DNA of 64,000 bases from JAOXRU01 sp965247735 (lineage in GTDB: Bacteria > Bacteroidota > Bacteroidia > Flavobacteriales > Flavobacteriaceae): positions 1,488,001-1,552,000 of the forward strand of contig CBDFHN010000002.1 of assembly GCA_965247735.1 (NCBI GenBank). Reading direction: 5' to 3'. The notes below the pieces were generated by a model. It did no database searches, had not been told where the DNA came from, and worked only from the letters and a program-made list of their open reading frames with translations. Position numbers and translations under genes: made by a program. This document shows, piece by piece, positions 46,974 through 55,255 of the stretch; within the stretch, counting starts at the first letter, position 1, and each line of letters starts with the position of its first letter.

Positions 46974-47186
46974 TTAATACATATATCCAAAATTATGAGA
47001 TGAATAAGTTGCTGAAACTTTGCAATTATAATTATAAATATTAGTATGAGTATCCGATCCACTTAAACCATTCTCGCTAGTAAATCTTGTTTCTGTACCT
47101 CCACTATTGCAGTAATCTCCACCCCTAATATCTTTTAGAGTTTCTTTATCTATTTTCTTCTCGTATAAACTATCTAAATTTTTCAT
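46974..47186 (-). CDS. Graspetide precursor peptide 2 (intact)
   Basis: The peptide of 70 residues has a leader MKNLDSLYEKKIDKETLKDI ending in RGG, a double-glycine processing site. The core starts DYCNSGGTETRFTSENG and closes with NYNCKVSATYSSHNF. Thr/Ser and Glu residues in GGTETRFTSENG are suitable for ester cross-links by the ATP-grasp enzyme. Two cysteines are available for other chemistry. It begins one base after the stop of precursor 1, with which it shares SGGTE and a YN..C.VS..Y pattern. No C39 peptidase-transporter that would cut at GG is present in the window. Confidence 0.82.
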   Translation of the reverse strand: MKNLDSLYEKKIDKETLKDIRGGDYCNSGGTETRFTSENGLSGSDTHTNIYNYNCKVSATYSSHNFGYMY

Positions 47187-47187
47187 A

Positions 47188-47352
47188 TTATTTTTGATTA
47201 CAACTATCCATTTTTTGATAAACTGAACTTACTTGACATTGATCATTATACGTTTTTAATTCTGTATCTCTTCCTTCAGCTGTTGATCTAGATTCTGTAC
47301 CTCCACTATCATTAAAAGACTCCCCTGAAAATCCTCTATTAATATTTTTCAT
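47188..47352 (-). CDS. Graspetide precursor peptide 1, leader apparently broken
   Basis: From the only in-frame ATG (47352) the peptide has 54 residues: leader remnant MKNINRG, then GESFNDSGGTESRSTAEG and YNDQCQVSSVYQKMDS. Upstream the frame stays open as EKSKKLFKKKLSPNS, which aligns without gaps with the leader of precursor 2 but has no start codon. Adding one A to the A7 tract (47383-47389) connects it to a TTG at 47399, reading MKNQKKLFKKKLSPNS. That gives exactly 70 residues, the same as precursor 2. So the leader is probably frameshifted, or starts at an AUU at 47400. The final GG is RG here. Confidence 0.6.
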   Translation of the reverse strand: MKNINRGFSGESFNDSGGTESRSTAEGRDTELKTYNDQCQVSSVYQKMDSCNQK

Positions 47353-47551
47353 ACTATTAGGAGATAATTTCTTTTTAAATAATTTTTTTGATTTTTCAAT
47401 TTATTAACAAAATAAAATATCATAGTTAATAATCAATAAAAAACAAAAAAGTCCATAAAAAAGCCGTTTCATGTCGTTCAAGAGATTAATATAAACGACG
47501 AAAGGTTCTTTATTTCAAAAAAACATATAGACTAGTTTTTAGTCAAAAATA

Positions 47552-47601
47552 GAAACCTATAGACTTGCTCCAGGAGAGGTTATTCCTTTTGTAGAGAAAT
47601 A
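47552..47601. repeat. Right copy of the 50-bp direct repeat bounding the RiPP cassette
   Basis: Identical to 43571-43620. On the minus strand it encodes the last six residues of the amidohydrolase (ISLQKE) and its stop. On the plus strand it repeats the methyltransferase end and is followed by a G that makes a TAG stop in the same frame. Confidence 0.95.
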
Positions 47602-49223
47602 GCATATACCTGCTCCCCATCCACAAAAGTTTTTAGCACCTTAATTTCTGGTATTTTTTCAATTGCAACTTCCATAATATTTTCATCCAATACTATAAAA
47701 TCAGCAAGTTTTCCTTGCTCTATACTTCCTTTTTCCTTTTCTTCAAAATTTGCATAAGCAGCCCAAATGGTCATTCCTTTTAAGGTTTCTTCTCTTGTTA
47801 ATGCTTCAGCGGTATTAAAGCCGTTTTCTGGATAACCTTTTACATCTTTCCTACTAACTGCAGCATAAAATGTTAAAAAAGGACTTACTTGTTCTACAGG
47901 AAAATCGGTTCCTAAAGCTAGTATTCCTGCTTTTTTTAAAAGTGTTTTATATGCATAAGCTCCTTTAATTCTATCTTCTCCAAGTCTATCTTTTGCCCAA
48001 TACATATCACTTGTAGCATGAGTTGGTTGTACAGATGGAATTATTCCACTTTTAAAATAATCAAAATCACTTGCTGCTATTACTTGAGCATGTTCTACCC
48101 TCCAGCGTCTATCAGTAGTATTTGTTAAAGCCTTTTTATAAGCTCTCAACACCACAACATTGGCAGAATCACCAATAGCATGCGTATTCATTTGATACTC
48201 TGTTTTTGCAATTCTTAACGCCAATCCTTCAATTTCTTCCACTGGAGTCACCATGGCACCATAATGACCTTTATGATCTGTATATTCTTCTTTTAAAGTA
48301 GCTCCTCTAGATCCTAATGCACCATCTCCATATACTTTTATAGACCTAACATTTAAGCGATCTGTTTTTATGATCCCTTTATTTAAAAAGTAATCCAAAT
48401 TCTCTGGATAATTACTAATCATGGCGTAAAGTCTAATTTTCAATGCTTTACTTAGGTGTAATTCTTCAATTTGGTCTATAATTTCTTTTGATAAACCAGC
48501 ATCACTTACAGTGGTTAATCCATAACTAAAACATATATCTTGAGCCGCTAACAGTGCCTGTTTTTGGGCTGTTTTGCTTGTTTCTGGAACAATAGTATAC
48601 ACCATTTCCATTGGCCCATCAATAAGTATTCCTGTAAGTCCTTTGTCTGTTTTTAAGATTTCTCCTCCAATAGCTTCGGTTGTTATAGTTACTCCTGCCA
48701 TATCCAATGCCTTTTGATTCACCAAAATTGCGTGTCCATCTACTCTAGTAAGTATTACCGGAATATCTGGGAATAACATATCTAACTTTTCTTTTGTTGG
48801 AAACTCTTTTACTTCCCAATCGTTTTGATCCCAGCCTCTACCTCGAATAAAAGTTAAGCTATTTTTCTTCTGAAAATCACTAACGCGTTTTAAAACTTCA
48901 TCAAAACTAGCAGTACCCACAAGATTTACAAACTGTTGATTTTGTCCTAATCCATAAAAATGACAGTGTGCATCTATCAACCCTGGCACTATTGTCTTTC
49001 CTTTTGCGTCTTCATGATTAGCTGTAGAATATTCTTCTAAGATATCCTTACTAGTTCCAACCGCTACAAATTTCCCATCTTTTATTGCAAATGCCTCTGC
49101 CTTTGAAAAATCATCCGTAACCGTATATATATTAGCATTAGTAACAATTAAATCAACTTCAATTTTTTGCTTGCAGGACGCTAAAGACAAGATTATAGCT
49201 CCTAATAATAGGTTTTTTATCAT
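47580..49223 (-). CDS. YtcJ-like amidohydrolase, lipoprotein
   Basis: A lipoprotein signal (MIKNLLLGAIILSLASCKQ) precedes an amidohydrolase-3 domain. Key pieces are VPGLIDAHCHFYGLG (HxH metal ligands), RGRGWDQND, NTHAIGDSA, RVEHAQVI, ALGTDFPVEQVSPF and the C-terminal beta-sandwich piece KLADFIVLDENIMEV. At 547 residues it is the normal length. The family contains metal-dependent hydrolases of uncertain substrate, anchored to the envelope here. Its last codons lie in the right 50-bp repeat, so before the cassette inserted it would have overlapped the methyltransferase gene tail to tail. Confidence 0.88.
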   Translation of the reverse strand: MIKNLLLGAIILSLASCKQKIEVDLIVTNANIYTVTDDFSKAEAFAIKDGKFVAVGTSKDILEEYSTANHEDAKGKTIVPGLIDAHCHFYGLGQNQQFVNLVGTASFDEVLKRVSDFQKKNSLTFIRGRGWDQNDWEVKEFPTKEKLDMLFPDIPVILTRVDGHAILVNQKALDMAGVTITTEAIGGEILKTDKGLTGILIDGPMEMVYTIVPETSKTAQKQALLAAQDICFSYGLTTVSDAGLSKEIIDQIEELHLSKALKIRLYAMISNYPENLDYFLNKGIIKTDRLNVRSIKVYGDGALGSRGATLKEEYTDHKGHYGAMVTPVEEIEGLALRIAKTEYQMNTHAIGDSANVVVLRAYKKALTNTTDRRWRVEHAQVIAASDFDYFKSGIIPSVQPTHATSDMYWAKDRLGEDRIKGAYAYKTLLKKAGILALGTDFPVEQVSPFLTFYAAVSRKDVKGYPENGFNTAEALTREETLKGMTIWAAYANFEEKEKGSIEQGKLADFIVLDENIMEVAIEKIPEIKVLKTFVDGEQVYAISLQKE

Positions 49224-49411
49224 TTCAAATATTTTTTAGTCAGCAATAAAAATAGAAAGTCATTTTGAAATGACCACTATTATTTTATATTTTTATGACA
49301 ATCTGTTTATTACCAAAGTTTTTTCATTTAAAAAACCTTAAAATAAACGAGCATCTATTTTTTTATCAAAAGTAAAATACTAAAAACTGAATAACATTAT
49401 ACTGTAACGCT

Positions 49412-50116
49412 ATGAAAACAATAGGACTTATTGGTGGTATGAGTTGGGAATCTTCCGCTATCTATTATAACCTTATCAATCAAAAAATAAAAGCCAAGTT
49501 AGGTGGATTTCATTCTGCTAAATGTGTAATGGTATCTGTTGATTTTGCTGAAATTGAACAATTACAGCATCATAATGATTGGGATGAACTAGATAAACGT
49601 ATGATAAAAGCGGCACAGCAATTAGAAGCTGCAGGAGCAGACCTTATTGTTTTATGCACCAATACTATGCACTTATGTAGTGAAAAAATGATAAAAAACA
49701 CTAACATTCCTTTTCTACATATTGCCACTCCTACTGCAGAAGCCATACAAACACAAGGTTTAAAAAAAGTGGCTCTCCTGGGTACTAAATTCACCATGGA
49801 GAAACAGTTTTACAAAGATATCTTACAAGCACATGGTATACAAACTATGATTCCGAATGAAAAAGATAGAACGCTAGTTCATGATATTATATATACAGAA
49901 TTGGTTAAAGGTGTATTTTCTGAAACTTCTAAAAACGTCTTCCAAAATATTATCAAAAAACTAGCTAATGATGGTGCAGAAGGTGTTATACTTGGGTGTA
50001 CAGAAATACTTCTGCTAATTAAAAGTAATGATGTATCCATTCCTATATTTGATACCACTACATTACATTCTGAAAGTGCCGTTGCAATGGCTTTGGAAAA
50101 TTTACAAAACAAATAA
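49412..50116 (+). CDS. Aspartate/glutamate racemase family protein
   Basis: This 234-residue protein starts MKTIGLIGGMSWESSAIYYN, the classic N-terminus of the aspartate racemase family (YgeA-like). The two catalytic cysteines are in LIVLCTNTMH and GVILGCTEI. Members interconvert L- and D-aspartate, glutamate or other amino acids without cofactor. Substrate is unassigned. Nine bases separate it from the downstream PhzF-like gene, suggesting an operon. Confidence 0.9.
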   Translation: MKTIGLIGGMSWESSAIYYNLINQKIKAKLGGFHSAKCVMVSVDFAEIEQLQHHNDWDELDKRMIKAAQQLEAAGADLIVLCTNTMHLCSEKMIKNTNIPFLHIATPTAEAIQTQGLKKVALLGTKFTMEKQFYKDILQAHGIQTMIPNEKDRTLVHDIIYTELVKGVFSETSKNVFQNIIKKLANDGAEGVILGCTEILLLIKSNDVSIPIFDTTTLHSESAVAMALENLQNK

Positions 50117-50125
50117 TTAACAATT

Positions 50126-51040
50126 ATGAAAATTCCATATTATATAGTTGATGTTTTTACTTCTGCCAAATACGGTGGTAATCAATTAGCAGTTTTTATC
50201 GATTTTGAAAACAATGTGTCTGATGAAAACATGCAAAAAATTGCCAGAGAATTAAATTTTGCTGAAATAACGTTTATCAAACAAAACAACAATAATCAAA
50301 TTTTTAAGACCAGAATTTTCACTCCGGAGTATGAAATTCCTTTTGCTGGGCATCCATCCCTAGGGACAGCCTTTGTGATCTCTAAATACATACTTTCCGA
50401 AGCTAAAAAGAACATCACCTTAGCTTATAACCATGTAAATATTGACATTAGTTTAGATACTACAGTTTTAAACAAAAATCCGTTTTTTGAAATGATCCAG
50501 TCGCAACCTGAGTTTATTGATAGCTATAAACATCATACTATTGCTAAAGAACTTGACTTAGATATCTCCATTTTTGATACAACAATGCCTATTCAACAGA
50601 TTAGTACAGGACTATTATACATTATTATTCCTATACAAACTTTGGCACAAATGGAAGCATTAACACTTAACAGTGCTAGCGTAATATCCTTTCTAAAAAA
50701 ATACAATAGTTATAAAACAAATAGTCCAACTGGATTAAGTACTTCCTTATATTTTGTTTGTACAGAGACTTACGAACAGCAAAACGATTTTAATGTCCGT
50801 ATGTTTTGTATTGAAAACAACCATATTAATGAAGATGCTGCAACAGGAAGTGCTGCTGGCTGTCTCCTAGCCTATCTATTGCAACATAAAAAAACTGAAA
50901 TAACTGCTACCATTGAACAGGGTTTCCGGATCAATAGAAAATCATATTTAAAAATTAACGGAAGCCTTACCAACAACTCGTACCTGCTTAAAGTTAAAGG
51001 GCAAGTTGCAGAAGTTAGCGCTGGTACCTGGCTTGTTTAA
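50126..51040 (+). CDS. PhzF-family isomerase
   Basis: This 304-residue protein has the two-fold diaminopimelate-epimerase-like fold of PhzF. Motifs are YIVDVFTSAKYGGNQLAVF at the start, the Glu in LNFAEITFIK (catalytic general acid/base), IPFAGHPSLGTAFV and NEDAATGSAAGCLLAY. PhzF proper acts in phenazine synthesis, but the wide family includes many isomerases of unknown substrate. No other phenazine genes are nearby, so phenazine production is not implied. It is followed five bases later by a PAP2-like gene. Confidence 0.9.
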   Translation: MKIPYYIVDVFTSAKYGGNQLAVFIDFENNVSDENMQKIARELNFAEITFIKQNNNNQIFKTRIFTPEYEIPFAGHPSLGTAFVISKYILSEAKKNITLAYNHVNIDISLDTTVLNKNPFFEMIQSQPEFIDSYKHHTIAKELDLDISIFDTTMPIQQISTGLLYIIIPIQTLAQMEALTLNSASVISFLKKYNSYKTNSPTGLSTSLYFVCTETYEQQNDFNVRMFCIENNHINEDAATGSAAGCLLAYLLQHKKTEITATIEQGFRINRKSYLKINGSLTNNSYLLKVKGQVAEVSAGTWLV

Positions 51041-51045
51041 TATTT

Positions 51046-51618
51046 ATGAAAAAACTAGCAACACTTATATCCATAACAGGGCATCCATTAATTACCATTC
51101 CTATCTGCGTAAGCATTATTTTATTAACACTACCAGGTATTAACTTTTCTGTTTTAGAAACTGTTTTAACCTTAGGGCTACTAATTATCCCCACCACACT
51201 ATGGATTGTTGTAAAATACAAAAGAGGTAGCTATACAAACCTTGATGTTTCAGATAAAAAACAAAGAACAAGTCTCTATCTTTTTGTTTTGCCTTTACTT
51301 ATTACTGTCATCTTATTTTTACACTACAGCAATAAATCTTTGCCCATTCGAAATGGGTTTTTATTTGCTTTTATTTTATTTTTCGTATCCTTTTTGATCA
51401 ATTTTCGTGTAAAAATATCTTTACATGTATCGCTAAATACTTTTTTAGCAACTTCACTATTTATTACCTATCCCCAAGTTTCAATTATTTTTTTAATTTT
51501 CTGTATCGCAATTGCCTGGTCACGCATAGTACTTAAACGGCATAGTTATCTTGAAGCTTGTCTTGGCTTCTTTTTGGGACTCAGCACTGGCTTAGCATTC
51601 TTATTTTCTTTACACTAG
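51046..51618 (+). CDS. PAP2-like membrane phosphatase
   Basis: This 190-residue protein has five or six hydrophobic segments. Degenerate phosphatase signatures can be seen: DKKQRTSLY near the first motif, KISLHVSLNTF in place of PSGH with its His, and SRIVLKRHSYLE (SRxxxxxHxxxE). Asp of the third motif is Glu. The family assignment is therefore reasonable but activity is uncertain. It is probably co-transcribed with the racemase and PhzF-like genes. A terminator follows. Confidence 0.7.
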   Translation: MKKLATLISITGHPLITIPICVSIILLTLPGINFSVLETVLTLGLLIIPTTLWIVVKYKRGSYTNLDVSDKKQRTSLYLFVLPLLITVILFLHYSNKSLPIRNGFLFAFILFFVSFLINFRVKISLHVSLNTFLATSLFITYPQVSIIFLIFCIAIAWSRIVLKRHSYLEACLGFFLGLSTGLAFLFSLH

Positions 51619-51670
51619 CAAGAACATCGTTTTACTCAATTAAGTATTAAATGTTTACATAAATTAACAC

Positions 51671-51697
51671 AAAAACGCAGTTAACTGCGTTTTTATT
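51671..51697 (+). terminator. Intrinsic terminator
   Basis: A perfect 24-base palindrome (AAAAACGCAGTT and its complement) ends in a T tract. It closes the racemase-PhzF-PAP2 unit and sits directly against the next promoter. Confidence 0.85.
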
Positions 51698-51704
51698 ATC
51701 TTTG
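51697..51704 (+). promoter_or_regulatory. -7 element of the marR operon
   Basis: TATCTTTG is a perfect TAnnTTTG match, 17 bases before the marR ATG. The upstream -33 area is occupied by the terminator stem. Confidence 0.5.
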
Positions 51705-51721
51705 TAGAAACTTCCAAAAAA

Positions 51722-52210
51722 ATGAATGCAGATATTATTGACGAAATGGGCTATACCGCTTTGGCAACACGTCTAAAACGTATAAGTGATAAAATGACAC
51801 ATAGTACACGATTAATGTATAAAAAACTAGACATAGATATAGAGCCAAACTGGTATTTAATACTTGTAATTGTAGAACAAACACCTAATGTTTCTGTAAT
51901 GGAGATTGCAAAAAAAGTTGGTTTCACACATCAATCTGTACAGGTAATAACTAGCAAAATGTTAAAAAATGATTATTTAAGAATTACTAAAGACGCAAAA
52001 GATAGAAGGAAAACAATTTTTAACATAACCGAAAAGTCTACTAAAATGCTGCCAGAAATAGAACGCATATGGAAAGCTGGAAAAGTAGCTATTTATGAAT
52101 TATTGAATGAAAACACAGAAATAATATCGCACTTACAAACCCTAGAAACCAACCTCAACAAGTCTTCTTTTGGAGAACGTATTATTGACAAATTAGAACA
52201 TAAAAACTAA
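51722..52210 (+). CDS. MarR-family transcriptional regulator
   Basis: This 162-residue winged-helix protein has VMEIAKKVGFTHQSVQVITSK as recognition helix region and DAKDRRKTIFNIT as the wing (the DxRxx motif of MarR). MarR proteins often sense small phenolic or oxidising compounds and repress their own operon. The gene is first in an operon with an OsmC-like protein, a DUF1272 protein and a Nudix hydrolase, which suggests control of a stress response, though the signal is unknown. Confidence 0.88.
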   Translation: MNADIIDEMGYTALATRLKRISDKMTHSTRLMYKKLDIDIEPNWYLILVIVEQTPNVSVMEIAKKVGFTHQSVQVITSKMLKNDYLRITKDAKDRRKTIFNITEKSTKMLPEIERIWKAGKVAIYELLNENTEIISHLQTLETNLNKSSFGERIIDKLEHKN

Positions 52211-52214
52211 CACC

Positions 52215-52700
52215 ATGAAACTACATCAATACAGAGCACAAATTACTTGGACAGGAAATGAAGGAAGTGGAACTTCTGACTACAAAGAGTACAACAGAAA
52301 CCATGTTATAGAAATACCTGAAAAACAAATCAATATTTTGGGCTCTTCTGATCCTTCTTTTCTAGGAGACCAAACAAGATACAATCCGGAGGAATTACTT
52401 GTTTCTTCCCTTTCTTCTTGTCATATGTTATGGTATTTGCATTTGTGTGCTGTAAACAATGTTATTGTAACTAATTATGTAGATAATGCTACTGGTATTA
52501 TGGAAGAGACTGATAATGGAAGCGGTAGCTTTAAAAAAGTAACCCTGCATCCAATTGTTACTGTTAGTGAAGCTAGCATGATAGAAAAAGCAAATGCACT
52601 TCACCCTGAAGCCAATAAACGTTGTTTTATTGCAAATTCTTGTAACTTTGAAGTTGCACATAGCCCAAAAGCAATTACACCAGAATTAAAATGGAAATAA
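52215..52700 (+). CDS. OsmC-family protein
   Basis: This 161-residue protein of the OsmC/Ohr/YhfA superfamily contains PEELLVSSLSSCHMLWYLHLC (redox Cys in SSCHM) and ANKRCFIANSCNFEV, with a second Cys pair region. OsmC and Ohr reduce organic hydroperoxides using the two cysteines. The N-terminal HQYRAQITWTGNEGSGTSDY matches the group usually annotated as OsmC family. The gene starts four bases after marR and overlaps the next gene by ten bases. Confidence 0.88.
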   Translation: MKLHQYRAQITWTGNEGSGTSDYKEYNRNHVIEIPEKQINILGSSDPSFLGDQTRYNPEELLVSSLSSCHMLWYLHLCAVNNVIVTNYVDNATGIMEETDNGSGSFKKVTLHPIVTVSEASMIEKANALHPEANKRCFIANSCNFEVAHSPKAITPELKWK

Positions 52701-52978
52701 GAGAATCTTGTGAAAATTGTGACAAAACTTTACCAAATACAAGTAGTGAAGCCATGATTTGCACTTACGATTGTACATTTTGTAGTGACTGTGTTGCGGA
52801 TGTACTATATAATGTTTGTCCTAACTGCGGTGGTGGTTTTGAAAAAAGACCAACACGACCAAAAGAAGAATTCCTAAAGAACCCTGCAAGAAAAGACAAA
52901 GTTTTAAAACCTATAGATCCAGAAACTTTTACCAAAACACTACAGAAATATCAAAATATTGATCCTAGAGATCGCTAA
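52691..52978 (+). CDS. DUF1272 cysteine-rich protein
   Basis: This 95-residue protein has four CxxC-like pairs in the first 55 residues: RESCENCDK, ICTYDCTFCSDCV and NVCPNCGGGF. They would bind two zinc ions in a small treble-clef or RING-like fold, as in family DUF1272. The C-terminal 40 residues are polar and disordered. Function unknown. It is translationally coupled to the OsmC gene. Confidence 0.85.
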   Translation: MEIRESCENCDKTLPNTSSEAMICTYDCTFCSDCVADVLYNVCPNCGGGFEKRPTRPKEEFLKNPARKDKVLKPIDPETFTKTLQKYQNIDPRDR

Positions 52979-52987
52979 TAGCATGCT

Positions 52988-53428
52988 ATGATAAACGAAA
53001 GACCATTAGTTGGTATTGGAGTGGTAATTATTAATACTGAAGGCAAAGTGTTACTAGGCAAAAGAAAAGGGTCGCATGCACCCTATTATTCTATTCCTGG
53101 AGGACATTTAGAACTTGGTGAAACTTTTGAAGAAGCTGCCTGTAAAGAAGTGCTTGAAGAAACAAGTCTTGTGCTTCAGAATCCAAAAGTCATTTCTGTT
53201 TCTAATAACTTGGAAACCTTTAAAAAAGAAGGCAAACACTATATTTCTGTAATTCTTCTAGCCACAAATTTTTCTGGCACTCCTAAAGTAATGGAAGAAG
53301 ATAAATCTGAAGGCTGGTTTTGGGCAGACCCAAAAGCATTACCTCAACCACATTTTGATGCTAGTGAAATGGCTGTTGCTTGCTATTTGGATGATGTGTT
53401 TTATCTAAACTCCTCTATAGTTAAATAA
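52988..53428 (+). CDS. Nudix hydrolase
   Basis: This 146-residue protein has the Nudix box GGHLELGETFEEAACKEVLE followed by E-T, spanning residues about 38-60. The consensus Arg of REUxEE is Lys, a conservative change. The family hydrolyses nucleoside diphosphate derivatives, for example oxidised nucleotides, which would fit a stress operon. Substrate not predictable. It is the last gene of the marR operon, followed by a hairpin. Confidence 0.88.
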   Translation: MINERPLVGIGVVIINTEGKVLLGKRKGSHAPYYSIPGGHLELGETFEEAACKEVLEETSLVLQNPKVISVSNNLETFKKEGKHYISVILLATNFSGTPKVMEEDKSEGWFWADPKALPQPHFDASEMAVACYLDDVFYLNSSIVK

Positions 53429-53458
53429 CAAAAGAGCCTCATTTGAGACTCTTTTGTT
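53427..53458. terminator. Hairpin between convergent genes, likely terminator
   Basis: The stem AACAAAAGAG/CTCTTTTGTT with inner CTCA/TGAG lies just after the Nudix stop. The T-rich 3' arm may act as the release tract. Confidence 0.55.
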
Positions 53459-53514
53459 ATTTATAAGCATGCTATTATTACATAAACAAGCTAATACTAA
53501 ATCTCACTGGCGAG

Positions 53515-55230
53515 CTAAAAATCGAACTTATAGGTTGCTCCTGCCAATACTTGCAAACCTTGTACTTGATAGTTGCTCCATTTTGTGTACTCATTATTAC
53601 TAAGGTTATTCCCTTTTACAAAAGCAGACAGTTGACTGTTAAATCTATAACCTACATGAGCATTAAGATCAAAATAGCTATCTAGAGTTACTGTGTTTCT
53701 AAGTAAAATTCCAGTGGTGGTTGTTAAATCTTTACGCTGTCCAACAAAGAAAATATTAGATCCCATGTACCAATGTTTATCAATTTGATAATCCATAAAA
53801 ATAGACCCTGTAATATCTGGTAAGTTCCACGCTGGATTTTCACTTTCTGTATTGTAATCAAAAACCTCAGCATTAACACCTAGTGTGAAGTTTCTATTGA
53901 TATCAAGATTCAGTTCTCCAAATACACTTATAGTATTAACATCATCATAAACCACTCCAAATGAGTTTCCATATGCATAACCATTAGCGTTTATAGTATT
54001 TGCCATTAAATTTCTTTGAAAAAGAGCTTTGTTTTTTTCCGTTTTATAACCTCCTTTAAGATTATAACTTAGGTTTGCTAACAACTTCCCTTTTACTCCT
54101 ACATAGGCATCATATTGCTTATCTGTAGGACTAATAAATAGTGTTGGAGAAACATATGGATTTTCGTTTACAAAGCCATAATAAGAATTCTGAGTAAGAC
54201 CCCCTTCTATTCCTCCATAAGCAATAACATACTCGTCTACCAATCTGTAGGATGCTTTTACTTGTGGATAGATATGCATTTTGCTCTCGCTATGTTCCAT
54301 ATCCACTCCAAAAACTATGGAAGCACCTAGGTTTACCGTAAGATCATCCCTTAGAATTACCAAACTAGGACTAACTCCTGCTTGAAACTGACTGTATTTA
54401 ATTTCATTAGTGGTTCCTAAATCTCTCTCAAACTTCCCTCCAACATAGTCCAATTTAAAACCAACAGTAACCAATTCATCTGCAATTGGTACTTCTATCT
54501 CTGGCGTAAGTATCACTCTATTTTCCGCTGATTTTAATCCATCCCAGAAACGTCTCAATACTAATTCTCCTCCTTTAAAAAAAGAATCATCCATAGTAAT
54601 ATGCGCCGCTCCATAGATATTATAATATTTTTGCTTTTCGTCTATATTGCTTATTTCATCCGCGGTAAATAAATTCTTAGGAACACCATACCAACTGTAT
54701 ATTTGATGTTGCAATCGCGCATCTGCTCCCCAGGTAAAGTCTCTGTCAGATTTTACATAAGAAATATCTGCATTGGTATTAAAAAATTTGGTATCTACTA
54801 ATGCATCATTAATATTGGTATGAGAAGAATGGTGATTAAACCCTAGATCTAAACGTTCATCTCTATTGAGTTCTCTACTGGTATAAAAGTCCAATAATGC
54901 AGAATTAAAATTCCCTAAACCTACAGAAGCATAAGAATTATACAAAGGATCTCTTTTTACTTTCTGTACTGTAGATGCTTTTCCTTTTGCAGGAGTAAAG
55001 GTTGATGCTACTGGAACAGAGAAGATACTATATTTTATCTTTTTCTTCTTTAGGGTAACAGAATCGTTAAGTTTTGGTACTTGTTTTATCTTAAATGCAT
55101 CGGAAATTGAAGGTTTATATGCTTTTACCACATTAACAACCTCTGTTCCTATATTGTCTTTTTCTTGTGCTTGTATAACTAGTACTCCCAACAGGAATAC
55201 TGCTACTATTATATATATTTGCTTTCGCAT
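53515..55230 (-). CDS. TonB-dependent-receptor-like outer-membrane beta-barrel
   Basis: The start at 55230 gives MRKQIYIIVAVFLLGVLVIQAQ, a signal peptide. A start at 55266 would precede it with twelve charged residues. The mature 550 residues begin with a short periplasmic segment containing TEVVNVVKAYKPSISDAFKI. They then show alternating polar/aromatic strands ending in KFDF, the C-terminal aromatic of barrel proteins. No plug domain is evident. Its partner is the TPR protein directly upstream (overlapping or 26 bases away), a pair that recurs in Flavobacteriia. It may take part in envelope assembly or uptake. Exact function unknown. Confidence 0.82.
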   Translation of the reverse strand: MRKQIYIIVAVFLLGVLVIQAQEKDNIGTEVVNVVKAYKPSISDAFKIKQVPKLNDSVTLKKKKIKYSIFSVPVASTFTPAKGKASTVQKVKRDPLYNSYASVGLGNFNSALLDFYTSRELNRDERLDLGFNHHSSHTNINDALVDTKFFNTNADISYVKSDRDFTWGADARLQHQIYSWYGVPKNLFTADEISNIDEKQKYYNIYGAAHITMDDSFFKGGELVLRRFWDGLKSAENRVILTPEIEVPIADELVTVGFKLDYVGGKFERDLGTTNEIKYSQFQAGVSPSLVILRDDLTVNLGASIVFGVDMEHSESKMHIYPQVKASYRLVDEYVIAYGGIEGGLTQNSYYGFVNENPYVSPTLFISPTDKQYDAYVGVKGKLLANLSYNLKGGYKTEKNKALFQRNLMANTINANGYAYGNSFGVVYDDVNTISVFGELNLDINRNFTLGVNAEVFDYNTESENPAWNLPDITGSIFMDYQIDKHWYMGSNIFFVGQRKDLTTTTGILLRNTVTLDSYFDLNAHVGYRFNSQLSAFVKGNNLSNNEYTKWSNYQVQGLQVLAGATYKFDF

Positions 55231-55255
55231 AGGTGTTCTTTTTTTGATTGATGAT

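Noticed and set aside
47353..47430. A short ORF (ATG ATA TTT TAT) upstream of precursor 1 ending at its ATG
   Set aside because: It is better explained as the pre-frameshift start region of precursor 1. It is too short to be a gene in its own right.
50126..51040. Phenazine biosynthesis locus
   Set aside because: Only the wide PhzF family is present, with no phzA-G partners. The neighbours are a racemase and a PAP2-like gene.
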